A stretch of 10,967 nucleotides of DNA from JAFGED01 sp034430835 (GCA_034430835.1 DAOUDX010000214.1:1-10967), one strand, 5' to 3'. Shown: positions 1 through 7,004, numbered from the stretch's first letter. The notes: generated by a model not told the origin, from the letters alone. Program-made: numbers and translations.

Positions 1-35
1 TTGTAGCCTTGAAGGGAGAGATGGTTAAATCGCAT
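1..35 (-). CDS. Possible 5' end of a gene running off the left edge
   Basis: On the minus strand an ATG at 35-33 opens a reading frame that stays open to the window edge (11 codons, starting MRFNHLSLQGY). It lies about 13 nt after the transcription start expected from the minus-strand promoter at 55-83. No good Shine-Dalgarno is visible, so the start is weakly supported and the real gene may begin further left. No family can be recognised from so few residues. Confidence 0.25.
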   Translation of the reverse strand, partial: MRFNHLSLQGY

Positions 36-54
36 TGGCTCGTTTCAGGCGCGC

Positions 55-83
55 AGTATACCACGTAAGACGCAAAACGTAAA
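55..83 (-). promoter_or_regulatory. Candidate sigma70-type promoter firing left
   Basis: On the minus strand the bases are TTTACG (83-78), a 17-nt spacer, then TATACT (60-55). The -35 box matches TTGACA at 4 of 6 positions and the -10 box is near-consensus with ideal spacing. It is back-to-back with the right-firing promoter at 109-137, so the two would share a 25-bp control region. This is a motif match only. Confidence 0.4.
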
Positions 84-108
84 ATGTGCGGTGTGGCGCC
101 GGCCGGAA

Positions 109-137
109 TTGCGGATTGCTGTGGCGTGGCGTATAAT
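109..137 (+). promoter_or_regulatory. Candidate promoter of the zinc-ribbon gene
   Basis: TTGCGG (109-114), a 17-nt spacer and a perfect TATAAT (132-137). The expected start near 144 would give a 5' leader of about 105 nt before the gene at 250. The closest competitor, a perfect TTGACA at 195-200, has no matching -10 box. Confidence 0.5.
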
Positions 138-249
138 AGGGCGTGTGCAGAAAGTCACACGGTGCGTCTCAACTGCCGCCCAGAGGTGACGGTCTTGACA
201 CTGAGGGGACCTGGATCCCAACAGTGATCTCTCCAGGAGGAGGCATGCG

Positions 250-498
250 TTGAGCGAGCAACTCTGTCCGAGCTGTGGGGGTGAGTTGGTGAGCGGCATC
301 ATCATCGGCGGAACGATGTGGGCCGACAGTCGCACCCGTTTCGTGCCAGCCCGTTTCATCCACGACCGATCGCTTTTTGGCCGGTACCGCAAAGAGTTGC
401 CGACGGCGGCCCGGGCCTGCGCGGTTTGCGGTGCGGTGACGTTGGTGGTCAACCCGGGCATGTTGGGGCAGATGGTGCGGGAGGAGGGAGGGGAATAG
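250..498 (+). CDS. Small zinc-ribbon protein
   Basis: This is an 82-residue protein with two CxxC knuckles, C6-P-S-C9 at the N-terminus and C57-A-V-C60 near the C-terminus, spaced as in a four-cysteine zinc ribbon. A basic and aromatic segment (about 24-48) lies between them. The layout (CPSCGGEL, central Gly/Trp/Arg loop, CxxCG followed by hydrophobic residues) resembles DUF6487-type small zinc-ribbon proteins, which have no known function. The start is TTG at 250. It is chosen because AGGAGGAGG (235-243) sits at the right distance, the first knuckle begins at residue 6, and the nearest ATG (245) is followed by a stop after two codons. It has its own promoter and terminator, so it is probably monocistronic. 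There are no membrane segments, so it is probably cytosolic. Confidence 0.75.
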   Translation: MSEQLCPSCGGELVSGIIIGGTMWADSRTRFVPARFIHDRSLFGRYRKELPTAARACAVCGAVTLVVNPGMLGQMVREEGGE

Positions 499-574
499 CT
501 CGCTGTACACCTAGTTTTTCTCACGCGTGACGGATTGTGTTGTGTCGCGTGGCGGTGTGACGCCGTGCGTTCGG

Positions 575-606
575 ACGCCGGGCCAGGGCCCGGCGTTTCG
601 TTTTGT
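575..606 (+). terminator. Intrinsic terminator of the zinc-ribbon gene
   Basis: A perfect 9-bp GC-rich stem (575-583 with 588-596) with a 4-nt loop is followed by TTTCGTTTT on the plus strand. The T-rich tail is only on the plus side, so it ends the zinc-ribbon transcript. It also lies just beyond the 3' end of the converging permease gene, where it offers a stem but no U-tract. Confidence 0.8.
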
Positions 607-624
607 CAGTCTGGACCGCGTGGC

Positions 625-2298
625 CTACTCTTGGGTGGTGATGGCTTCCAGGATCGCGTGTTCCCGGCGCTGAAGCAATCGCGCCAGCGGCTTGAGAGTC
701 AGAGCATAGATCCCAAGCACGAAGGCGATCCCCAGAGGCAGGGTGATCATCAGCAGGGGTTTCCAGATGACGTAGGGGAGCAGCGTGGTCAATACAAGCG
801 GGGCGGAGATGACCCAGGCCAGTATGCCCCACAGATTGCCGCGTTGATGGGTGCCTCTGGTGAACTTGAGTTGGGTGCGATATGGGCCGGCGATGGCGGC
901 CAGCGTGTAAGCCGGCAGGCCGCCGATCTGCAGGCAGACCCCCAGGTAAACGCCCAGCGGCAGGATCTCCCAGCGCCCGCCAAGGATTGAAAACGCCAGC
1001 GAGATCACCAGTACCTGCACACTGGTGTAGAGCAGGGCGGCCAGGTTGGCCGAAAGAAGCGTGTACCGCCGGTCCGTGGGGGAAAGAGCCAGTGTCGTGA
1101 ACCCTTCTCGGTCTATGACGCCAAAGTAGTTGGAGGCCAGGCCCATGTTGATTGCCATGCTTGCCATGGTGATGGCGGAAGCACCGATCAGGATGGGCAG
1201 CGCACCACGCACCACGGACGGGGCATCGCTCTGGCCTATGTTTCGCATAGGCAGCACCATGGCCACGGTCATGATCAGCGAGGAAAAGATCAATCGTCTT
1301 GGCACTGGGCTGCGCCACAGGTAGAGCCAGTCTTTTTTGAAGAGCGCCCAGAAGGCCGGTGGGCCGGGCAGGCGCACGCGCCACTCGCGGCTGCGCACGC
1401 GCTCCACGCCGATGCTCAGTGCGGCCCCCTCCATCAGGCGGCGTGTGATCCTGGCGTGGCCCAGAAGCAGCAGGGCAACGCCCCCTACGGAGAGCCCCAG
1501 GAACAGGATTGCCAGCCCCCACTCGCCGCGCGCCGCCAGCCCCATTCCGGCGACGGGCCAGGCGGGCGGCAGCCACATCAGAAAGCGCGATAGATTCAGC
1601 ATCTCCAGGAATTCGCTGGGACCGCCTGCCTTCTCCAGTTGGCTCACCAGGGGCTGTATCGGTGTGTTGGACAAGTCGAGGTTCTGGGCGGCGTACTGCG
1701 CGAGCCAGCACAACATGAAGGGGAGGGAGAACAGCGTGATCGCCAGTGCACGCAGCCGGCGGTCGCCGGCCACCAAGTCGAACACGTCGTCCATGATGCG
1801 GCCGGCCAGCGCGAGCACGGCGAAGGCGGGCAGCGCGCCGACGACGATCATCGGCAAGGCCAGGGGCTGATGGTATGCCAGCCCGACGACCTCTCCGGCG
1901 AGGAGCGGGATGGTCCACATGCCCGTCATGGTCAGTGTTCCCATCAACGTGCTGCCTACGACGATGCTGCGAAAGCTGATCGGATGGGGGAAGAGGCGTG
2001 ACATCTCGAAGCGCTCGACCATCTGCGAGCTGGCCGAACTGGGCATCAACAGCCAGATGAAGAACAGGCCCGTGTTGAGGATAATCACCACCTCGTAGGC
2101 GGCGCGGGGTGAGAGCAGGATCAGCCCCACCGCCACGCCGACGCCCATGACGACGAACATCGGCAAGGTGAATAGGAGCGAGAGGATGCGCAGCAGCAAT
2201 CCCACGATGCGCATCACGTCGCTTTTGCGGCGGCTGCGGAACATGGAGCGCGTCAGCTTCCATTGCAGCCAGAGGAGGGTCTTGAGTTCAGTCCACAT
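625..2298 (-). CDS. ABC-2-type transporter permease, large membrane subunit
   Basis: This is a 557-residue, strongly hydrophobic protein. A basic cytosolic start (about residues 1-29, with RSRRKS) is followed by a run of predicted membrane helices: about 30-60, 68-86, 110-165 and 180-200, then a pair near 240-285. A more polar stretch (about 290-335, rich in Arg and Trp) follows, and then a second cluster of helices to about residue 535. The tail is charged. The two-cluster layout and long length fit exporter-type ABC permeases rather than the short six-helix ABC-2 subunits. The likely partner ATPase is encoded upstream (3540-4331) but is separated by a lipoprotein gene. The substrate cannot be told from sequence. 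The ATG at 2298 has no clear Shine-Dalgarno, perhaps because the original coupling to the ATPase gene was broken. The family assignment rests on hydropathy and neighbourhood. Confidence 0.75.
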   Translation of the reverse strand: MWTELKTLLWLQWKLTRSMFRSRRKSDVMRIVGLLLRILSLLFTLPMFVVMGVGVAVGLILLSPRAAYEVVIILNTGLFFIWLLMPSSASSQMVERFEMSRLFPHPISFRSIVVGSTLMGTLTMTGMWTIPLLAGEVVGLAYHQPLALPMIVVGALPAFAVLALAGRIMDDVFDLVAGDRRLRALAITLFSLPFMLCWLAQYAAQNLDLSNTPIQPLVSQLEKAGGPSEFLEMLNLSRFLMWLPPAWPVAGMGLAARGEWGLAILFLGLSVGGVALLLLGHARITRRLMEGAALSIGVERVRSREWRVRLPGPPAFWALFKKDWLYLWRSPVPRRLIFSSLIMTVAMVLPMRNIGQSDAPSVVRGALPILIGASAITMASMAINMGLASNYFGVIDREGFTTLALSPTDRRYTLLSANLAALLYTSVQVLVISLAFSILGGRWEILPLGVYLGVCLQIGGLPAYTLAAIAGPYRTQLKFTRGTHQRGNLWGILAWVISAPLVLTTLLPYVIWKPLLMITLPLGIAFVLGIYALTLKPLARLLQRREHAILEAITTQE

Positions 2299-2338
2299 GT
2301 TTGGAATTCTGATTCATGGACGGGTGCACAGAAGCATA

Positions 2339-3517
2339 CTACTTCCCCTCGATGGGGACTGTCCACCCGATGAATCCCCAACTGTCAAAAGGGAGCGGCG
2401 TGAGTCTATGTTCTTGCCAGCTCAGAACATCAACGCAACGGCCATAGTCTTTGAGTCTATGGCAGAGATACTTGCTGTTCCAACTCCAGCCTATTATCTC
2501 CTGACTTCCAGTATGATACCTCTGCGTACCGTCCAAACTGAAAATCCAAACGCCGCCGTTATCACTAAACGCTGCATCGCCAGCGTCAAACGCTAGCCAT
2601 TTGCCGTTCGGACTCCATTCTATTCTAGGTCTGAGCCACCGTATGGATTGTAACCCCTCTATCGCACGATATTCATGGATCTGGCTTGATGTCTTGTTGG
2701 CGAGATCGAAGACAACCACTCTGGTTTGATATTCGTCATCAAAGAGGCTACTGATAGCCCAAGCGATATATTCGCCATCTGGTGACCACGCCGGATTGGT
2801 TAGAGTTGCGCAGGGTGGAACCATCAATCCATAGTCTTCGGCGTTGAAGGGTTCAGCATCTTGGTCTCCTTGGACTATCCAGGCTCCATCGTTATTGTGA
2901 TAGGCTGACATGTATCCGCCAAGGGCTACGGAGGTAAAACGGCTTACTCCAGCGAACTGCTTCTCTTCCAGTATCTCCAAATCATTGTCAATAAAATGCA
3001 CCACGGTCATTGTGACTGGGTAGTATTCAAAGTCACGGGAGTCTGATTGCTCGAAAGCGTAGTAAGCAACATCAGACTGTCCTTGCACCCATCCAAAACA
3101 GCAGAGAGAGCGAGAATCATCAGTGATGCTCTTTCGTTCTCCGGTAGCGAGATCGACCACCCACACTTGTTCTTCTTGCTCGAAGATGATTCGCTTGCTA
3201 TCCCACGATACCTGGGGATAGTAATAGAAGTCTGGAAAACTATCAAGCACCTTGGTTGGTTCGCCTTTTCGATTGATCTGCCATAGACTTTCATTGTGTG
3301 AGAATACTATTCCTGCCAACATTGGCACTGGCTCAGTAGTCGCTGTCGCAGTGAGATATGACTCTGATACACTCTCTTCGCCAGCGATTTCAGTTGGCGG
3401 GGTGGTAGGCGTGGCGGTGGGACTGACTTGATGTCCGCAAGCGCTCAGAACGGTCATGGTCATCAGGCATGTTGCTGTTTGGATGAGCTTTTCTACTGGG
3501 CGACTGTTTTGTATCAC
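2339..3517 (-). CDS. Lipoprotein with PD40/TolB-like beta-propeller repeats
   Basis: This is a 392-residue predicted exported lipoprotein. Residues 1-26 form a signal peptide (K10, then a hydrophobic core) ending in the lipobox L-S-A-C27. A Thr/Pro/Glu-rich linker follows (about 28-62). The remainder looks like a PD40/WD40-like propeller: repeated blades carry W-S-P-[DN]-G-[EK]-Y/W-[IL]-A motifs (PAWSPDGEYIAW, IEWSPNGKWLAF), a VSWDSKRIIF variant, and VWVVDLATGE / VWIFSLDGTQ strands. Such proteins sit outside the membrane, and their ligand is usually unknown. The start is GTG at 3517, chosen because it gives a complete signal peptide, but its Shine-Dalgarno is poor. The gene is visibly AT-richer (about 43-50% GC in sampled 60-base stretches) than its neighbours (about 63-75%). 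It lies between the ATPase and permease genes, 22 nt and 40 nt from them, which suggests later insertion. Confidence 0.75.
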   Translation of the reverse strand: MIQNSRPVEKLIQTATCLMTMTVLSACGHQVSPTATPTTPPTEIAGEESVSESYLTATATTEPVPMLAGIVFSHNESLWQINRKGEPTKVLDSFPDFYYYPQVSWDSKRIIFEQEEQVWVVDLATGERKSITDDSRSLCCFGWVQGQSDVAYYAFEQSDSRDFEYYPVTMTVVHFIDNDLEILEEKQFAGVSRFTSVALGGYMSAYHNNDGAWIVQGDQDAEPFNAEDYGLMVPPCATLTNPAWSPDGEYIAWAISSLFDDEYQTRVVVFDLANKTSSQIHEYRAIEGLQSIRWLRPRIEWSPNGKWLAFDAGDAAFSDNGGVWIFSLDGTQRYHTGSQEIIGWSWNSKYLCHRLKDYGRCVDVLSWQEHRLTPLPFDSWGFIGWTVPIEGK

Positions 3518-3539
3518 TGCCGTTTTCTCGTGCGCTCAA

Positions 3540-4331
3540 CTATTCCCTTCCTGTGAGCCAGCTCAACAGCCCCTCGTCCTCCACCTCCGCGCCCACGGTG
3601 CGGATGAACACGTCCTCAAGCGGCGCGTCGTCCGGGAGGTCGGCGCGCCGGCGCAGCTCGGGGATGCTGCCCACGCCCGCCAGTTGACCCTTGTTGATGA
3701 TGCCTACGCGGTCGCAAAAGCGCTCGGCCAACTCCATCACGTGCGTGGAGAAAAAGACCGTCGTGCCGCGTCGGTTCACCATGTCGCGCAGCACCTCTTT
3801 GATGGCTCTGGTGGCGATGGGGTCGATGCCCTCGAATGGCTCGTCGAGGAACAGGATTTCGGGGGCGTGGATCAGCGCGCACACCAGCGCCGTCTTCTTG
3901 CGCATGCCGTGGGAGTAGTCGAGGATCATTTTGTCAGCGCTGTCTTCCAGTTCCAGCAGGTCCAGCAGGGGCGGGATGCGCTGCTTGATCTCGGCCTGGC
4001 TGAGCCTGTGCAGCCGCCCCACCAGCTCGGCGTGCTCCGTGACGGTCAGCCGCTCGTAAAGTGCGAATCCCTCTGGCATCACGCCGATGCGACGCTTGAC
4101 TTCGAGCGGTTCCTTCTGAATATCGAAGCCTGCCACGGTCGCCGTGCCCGCGGTGGGCGGCAGCAGGCTGGTGAGCATGTTGATGGTGGTGGATTTGCCT
4201 GCGCCGTTGGGGCCAAGGAAACCAAAGATGACGCCCCGCACCACGCTCAGATTGAGGCGATCCACGGCGATCAGATCGCCGTAGCGGCGTGTCAGGTTCC
4301 AGGTTTGAATGGCCGGGCTGTTCTCGTTCAC
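3540..4331 (-). CDS. ABC transporter ATP-binding protein
   Basis: This is a 263-residue nucleotide-binding subunit of an ABC exporter of the ABC-2/drug-export type. It has Walker A GPNGAGKS (40-47), a variant signature YSHGM (139-143, instead of LSGGQ), Walker B ILFLDEP (159-165) with catalytic Glu, a D-loop G-I-D, and the H-loop His197 in STHVMELAE. A C-terminal extension of about 45 residues is typical of this class. Start: GTG at 4331-4329, which overlaps the TGA of the upstream LiaF-like gene in a 4-nt GTGA, with AGGA just before it. The two genes are therefore translationally coupled. Reading upstream of this codon gives no ABC-like sequence. The obvious membrane partner is the permease at 625-2298. 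The substrate is unknown. Confidence 0.9.
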   Translation of the reverse strand: MNENSPAIQTWNLTRRYGDLIAVDRLNLSVVRGVIFGFLGPNGAGKSTTINMLTSLLPPTAGTATVAGFDIQKEPLEVKRRIGVMPEGFALYERLTVTEHAELVGRLHRLSQAEIKQRIPPLLDLLELEDSADKMILDYSHGMRKKTALVCALIHAPEILFLDEPFEGIDPIATRAIKEVLRDMVNRRGTTVFFSTHVMELAERFCDRVGIINKGQLAGVGSIPELRRRADLPDDAPLEDVFIRTVGAEVEDEGLLSWLTGRE

Positions 4332-4876
4332 GCAGATTCCTGGCTCACCCGCCTGACCTTGACGCTTGCCACGATGCGAAATACTTCCAAGTGCAGCTTG
4401 CGCTCGGCTGAGTCGTAGCCGTCGCTGGTGAAGGTAAGGGGAGCGAAAACTCGGTTGTATCTCTGATCGAATATCTTGGCCTCGGTGGCGACGCAGGTGG
4501 ACGATATCGAGATCCCTACACCCTCTGGCACCGTCACCACCACGTCGCCCACGATCCCGAACACCCGGATCGTCGTCTCGCCTGCGGGGACCTCGGTCTC
4601 TGTCAGGTCCAGCCTGACGTCTCCCACCAGGGCCCATAGTTCCTCGTCAGCAACCTGCCACGCACCCCGGCGGCGGATGTCGCCCAGCAGCCTCACGTCG
4701 AACGCTGTGCTGGCGGGCAGCATCCTTGGGCGCAGCAAAAGTCCCACGCCTAGGAGGATCACCAGGGTGGGGCACACGAAGCGGCCGGTGTCTACGTCAA
4801 AGATGGCGCCGATCAGGGATATCAGGCCGGCGAGAAGGATAGCAACGCCGATAAGCGTCAATACATGGTTGCGCAT
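4328..4876 (-). CDS. LiaF-like membrane protein (DUF2154-type C-terminal domain)
   Basis: This is a 182-residue protein with two N-terminal membrane helices (about 5-26 and 33-48) joined by a short loop. A soluble all-beta domain of about 120 residues follows (about 58-178). The repeating pattern DVRLLGDIRRRG, LVGDVRLDL, VFGIVGDVVVTVPEGV is typical of the LiaF/DUF2154 cell-wall-stress family, in which parallel strands end in G-D-[IV]. In Firmicutes LiaF restrains the LiaSR two-component system that answers cell-wall antibiotics. No liaS or liaR gene is present here, so that role is not implied directly. The ATG at 4876 follows AGGAGG (4883-4888) with a 6-nt gap, and a promoter lies at 4919-4948. 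It is the first gene of the operon with the ABC ATPase, which suggests the protein modulates or accompanies the transporter. Confidence 0.75.
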   Translation of the reverse strand: MRNHVLTLIGVAILLAGLISLIGAIFDVDTGRFVCPTLVILLGVGLLLRPRMLPASTAFDVRLLGDIRRRGAWQVADEELWALVGDVRLDLTETEVPAGETTIRVFGIVGDVVVTVPEGVGISISSTCVATEAKIFDQRYNRVFAPLTFTSDGYDSAERKLHLEVFRIVASVKVRRVSQESA

Positions 4877-4918
4877 TTCAGCCCTCCTGCTAATATGTGA
4901 TAGGGTGCTTCATCGGAG

Positions 4919-4948
4919 ATTATACATGGAACATGCGTTAAGCGCCAA
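4919..4948 (-). promoter_or_regulatory. Promoter of the LiaF-like/ABC transporter operon
   Basis: On the minus strand the bases are TTGGCG (4948-4943), an 18-nt spacer, then a perfect TATAAT (4924-4919), about 43 nt before the ATG. The -35 box lies inside the last codons of the ABC-F gene. The operon can therefore be transcribed on its own or by read-through from ABC-F, because no terminator is visible in the 61-nt gap. Confidence 0.6.
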
Positions 4949-6608
4949 TCCCCGCACGCGCTCGCTGCGCCTGATCCAGATCGACATAGCTGCGGAGGGC
5001 TCCGTCGCCGATGGCCCAGATGCGGGTGGCGAACCCCTGGATGAAATAGCGGTCGTGCACCACAGCCAGCACCGTGCCTTTGAACGTCTGCATCGTTTGC
5101 TCGAACTTGGCCCGACTGGGAATATCGAGGTGGTTGATCGGCTCGTCCAGCAGCAGGAAATTGCAGCCGGTCGCCACCAGACGGGCCAGCACCAGCCGCG
5201 CTCGCTCCCCGTAGCTGAGCGCCTTGATCGGCAAAAAGACCTCGTCGCCAGTAAAGAGAAAGTAGTGCAGAAACGCGCGGGTGTCGGTCTCTGACATGGC
5301 AGCCACGCAGGTGATGGTTTCGAAGGGTGTGCTCTCAGGTTCAAGCGTTTCTTGTTCTTGGGCATAGTACCCCAGCTTGACGCCAGCGCCCAGCCGCACT
5401 TCCCCGCTGAGCGGTGCAAGGTCGCCGGCGATGACGCGCAGCAATGTTGTCTTCCCTGTGCCGTTGGGTCCGATCATCGCGACCCGTTCCCCCGCCCGCA
5501 GTACCTGGTCGATCCCTTGCACCAGCGGCGTCCCCTCGTAGCCGATAGTGATGTCTTTGAGAACCAACACGTCGCGCCCACTCTCCGGTGTGTTCTCGAA
5601 GGCCAGCCTCATCTGCCAGGAGCGAGTGGGTTTCTCCACCCGCTCTTGCTCCAGTTCTCGCTCCAGTCGGCGCCGCTGGATGACAGCCTGGCGGGCGATG
5701 CCCTTGGCGATCTTGCGGATGCTGAAATCGACGGTTCCGCGCTCGATGGAGCTGGCATAGGTGGAGAGTTGCCCAATGCTTGCCTGCAGCCGCGCGATGT
5801 ATTCCTGCTGTTCCTTGTAGGCAGACCATTGCTTCTCCCGTTCCCGCACCTTGGCCTCGACATAGCTCTCAAAGCTGCCGGGATAGACTGCGACGGTGTG
5901 ACTCTCGGGGTTAAGCTCGATGATGGTGCCCACGGTGCGCTCCAGGAGCATCCGATCGTGGGAGACCAGCAGCACTGCGCCGCGATATGACCGGAGCCAT
6001 GCCTCCAGCCACTCCAGCGCCTCGATGTCGAGGTGATTGGTAGGCTCGTCCAGCAGCAGGAGTTGGGGATTGTCCAGCAGTACTCGCGTCAATCCCAGCC
6101 GGGTCTTCTGCCCGCCGCTGAGGGCAGCGGTGGGGGTATCTAGTGGTACGTGGCTTAGTCCCAGTCCGGCCAGCACGGCCTGCGCTTCGTGTAGCGGCGT
6201 TTGCCTCTTCGTCAGCGCCTCCAATTCTGCCAGCGCTTCGTCGTAGGCTTCTGCTAAGCGAGTTTGCTGTGCGCCTTTGGCCGTCGCCAGTGCCGAGGCG
6301 AGTTGCTCTACCCGCGCCGCCGCTGCTTCCAGCGCCCTGTCGTCGAGGTGCAGGAAGCCAGCCAGTGTATCCGTTTCGGCGTGGCGTTGGCCCTGCCGGA
6401 GATAGCCTACTCGAAGCTCGGGCGGGCTGAATCGCACGGAGCCTCCATCGGGCCGTTCTTCCCCGGCGATGATGCGTAGGAGGGTCGTCTTTCCGCAGCC
6501 GTTGGGGCCGACCAGCCCCAGACGGTCGCCTGGATTGACGACGAAGGACACGTTCCCCAAAACGGTCGTATCGCCGTATCGTTTGCAGATGTTTGAAAGC
6601 TGTAGCAT
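4938..6608 (-). CDS. ABC-F family ATPase (ribosome-associated, possible antibiotic-protection type)
   Basis: This is a 556-residue soluble protein with two ABC domains and no membrane helices. Domain 1 has Walker A GPNGCGKT (34-41), LSGGQ (163-167) and LLLLDEPTNHLD (183-194). A charged helical linker (about 235-320) corresponds to the P-site tRNA interaction region of ABC-F proteins. Domain 2 has Walker A GPNGTGKT (380-387), signature LSYGE (464-468) and DEPINHLD from 488. ABC-F proteins bind the ribosomal E site and act on translation, and some members expel ribosome-targeting antibiotics. In domain 2 the usual DEPTNHLD reads DEPINHLD (Thr to Ile at 491), which is uncommon. The ATG at 6608 is chosen because GGAAGGAG sits just upstream and ABC homology starts at once. 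An in-frame start further up would translate through the leader terminator. The leader (6609-6819) points to control by attenuation, a known feature of resistance-type ABC-F genes. Resistance is inferred, not shown. Confidence 0.85.
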   Translation of the reverse strand: MLQLSNICKRYGDTTVLGNVSFVVNPGDRLGLVGPNGCGKTTLLRIIAGEERPDGGSVRFSPPELRVGYLRQGQRHAETDTLAGFLHLDDRALEAAAARVEQLASALATAKGAQQTRLAEAYDEALAELEALTKRQTPLHEAQAVLAGLGLSHVPLDTPTAALSGGQKTRLGLTRVLLDNPQLLLLDEPTNHLDIEALEWLEAWLRSYRGAVLLVSHDRMLLERTVGTIIELNPESHTVAVYPGSFESYVEAKVREREKQWSAYKEQQEYIARLQASIGQLSTYASSIERGTVDFSIRKIAKGIARQAVIQRRRLERELEQERVEKPTRSWQMRLAFENTPESGRDVLVLKDITIGYEGTPLVQGIDQVLRAGERVAMIGPNGTGKTTLLRVIAGDLAPLSGEVRLGAGVKLGYYAQEQETLEPESTPFETITCVAAMSETDTRAFLHYFLFTGDEVFLPIKALSYGERARLVLARLVATGCNFLLLDEPINHLDIPSRAKFEQTMQTFKGTVLAVVHDRYFIQGFATRIWAIGDGALRSYVDLDQAQRARAGIGA

Positions 6609-6630
6609 CAATGACTCCTTCCAAAAGCGG

Positions 6631-6661
6631 AAAACAAAAAGCCGTGGGCAGGCACCCACGG
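6631..6661 (-). terminator. Leader (attenuator) terminator upstream of ABC-F
   Basis: On the minus strand a 7-bp stem CCGTGGG (6661-6655) / CCCACGG (6648-6642) with a 6-nt loop is followed by CTTTTTGTTTT (6641-6631). It lies only 23 nt before the ABC-F start codon, and after the promoter and upstream ORF. It would therefore stop transcription before the structural gene unless an alternative fold prevents it. Confidence 0.8.
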
Positions 6662-6686
6662 TTTGTGCTATCGATTGAGCAAAGCA

Positions 6687-6743
6687 TTACCAAAGCAGGG
6701 ATGCATACCTCGCAAAACACCTGGACCCTGCGTTGTCTATCAT
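6687..6743 (-). CDS. Leader peptide (upstream ORF) of the ABC-F gene
   Basis: An 18-codon open frame, MIDNAGSRCFARYASLLW then TAA, lies in the ABC-F leader. It begins about 40 nt after the expected transcription start. Its ATG (6743-6741) follows GGAGG at 6756-6752 with an 8-nt gap, which is a good ribosome-binding site. The stop is 25 nt before the terminator stem. In known leaders of ABC-F and 23S methylase genes, a ribosome stalled by antibiotic on such a peptide refolds the RNA and lets transcription continue. The peptide sequence itself matches no leader I recognise. Layout, ribosome-binding site and terminator together make translation likely, but this is not proven. Confidence 0.6.
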   Translation of the reverse strand: MIDNAGSRCFARYASLLW

Positions 6744-6791
6744 CCCTGTTGCCTCCGCTTGACTGGAAGAAGAATCGTTCTTGCGATCTGA

Positions 6792-6819
6792 AGTATACCT
6801 GCTTTTGGCTGGTTGTCAA
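6792..6819 (-). promoter_or_regulatory. Promoter of the ABC-F leader
   Basis: On the minus strand the bases are a perfect TTGACA (6819-6814), a 16-nt spacer, then TATACT (6797-6792). This is the strongest promoter match in the window. The expected start is near 6785, giving a leader of about 175 nt. A small GGCGC/GCGCC hairpin (6821-6833) abuts the -35 box. Confidence 0.75.
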
Positions 6820-6912
6820 CGGCGCTTTGCGCCAGCGCTCCGCTTCGTCAACTGGATGACTCCGCATAGCCTCATCCGCAGTTTGCTACCGGACGTTTTT
6901 TCAAACAAGCGA

Positions 6913-7004
6913 GCGGAAGCACCCTGAGGGCTTCGACTGAGCTCAGCCGAAGGCCCTGTCGAAGGGGCTTCCGCGAGCGTCCTTCGACAAGCTCGGGACG
7001 CTCG
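6913..7004. repeat. REP-like intergenic palindrome pair
   Basis: There are two adjacent hairpins. The first has outer arms GCGGAAGC (6913-6920) and GCTTCCGC (6967-6974), with inner partial arms AGGGCTTCG and CGAAGGCCCT around a perfect CTGAG/CTCAG centre (6937-6946). The second is a perfect 9-bp stem, CGAGCGTCC (6974-6982) with GGACGCTCG (6996-7004), with a 13-nt loop. There is no U-tract on either side, so these are not simple terminators. The CTTCGAC/GTCGAAG-type core resembles dispersed intergenic palindromes I recall from high-GC environmental bacteria. Copy number in this genome is unknown. Confidence 0.55.

Noticed and set aside
195..200. Perfect TTGACA box
   Set aside because: No -10-like sequence occurs at 16-18 nt downstream, and a complete promoter exists at 109-137.
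521..2263. A 580-codon open frame on the minus strand, offset from the permease frame
   Set aside because: Its translation is Arg/His/Pro-rich with no coherent domains. It is an out-of-frame reading of the high-GC permease gene.
3456..4418. A 320-codon plus-strand frame
   Set aside because: It lies antisense to the ABC ATPase and has no recognisable domain. It is a high-GC antisense frame.
4332..4637. Upstream extension of the ABC ATPase frame
   Set aside because: It has no ABC homology, overlaps the LiaF-like coding sequence, and a coupled GTG start with a GTGA overlap explains the gene better.
6668..6706. Second leader ORF (MHPCFGNALLNR, then TAG) overlapping the first uORF
   Set aside because: It has only a weak ribosome-binding site and overlaps the better-supported 18-codon uORF. 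It was not listed as a gene.
5911..6867. A long minus-strand frame starting upstream of the ABC-F gene
   Set aside because: It runs through the terminator and overlaps the ABC-F gene in the wrong frame, with low-complexity Arg/Ala content.
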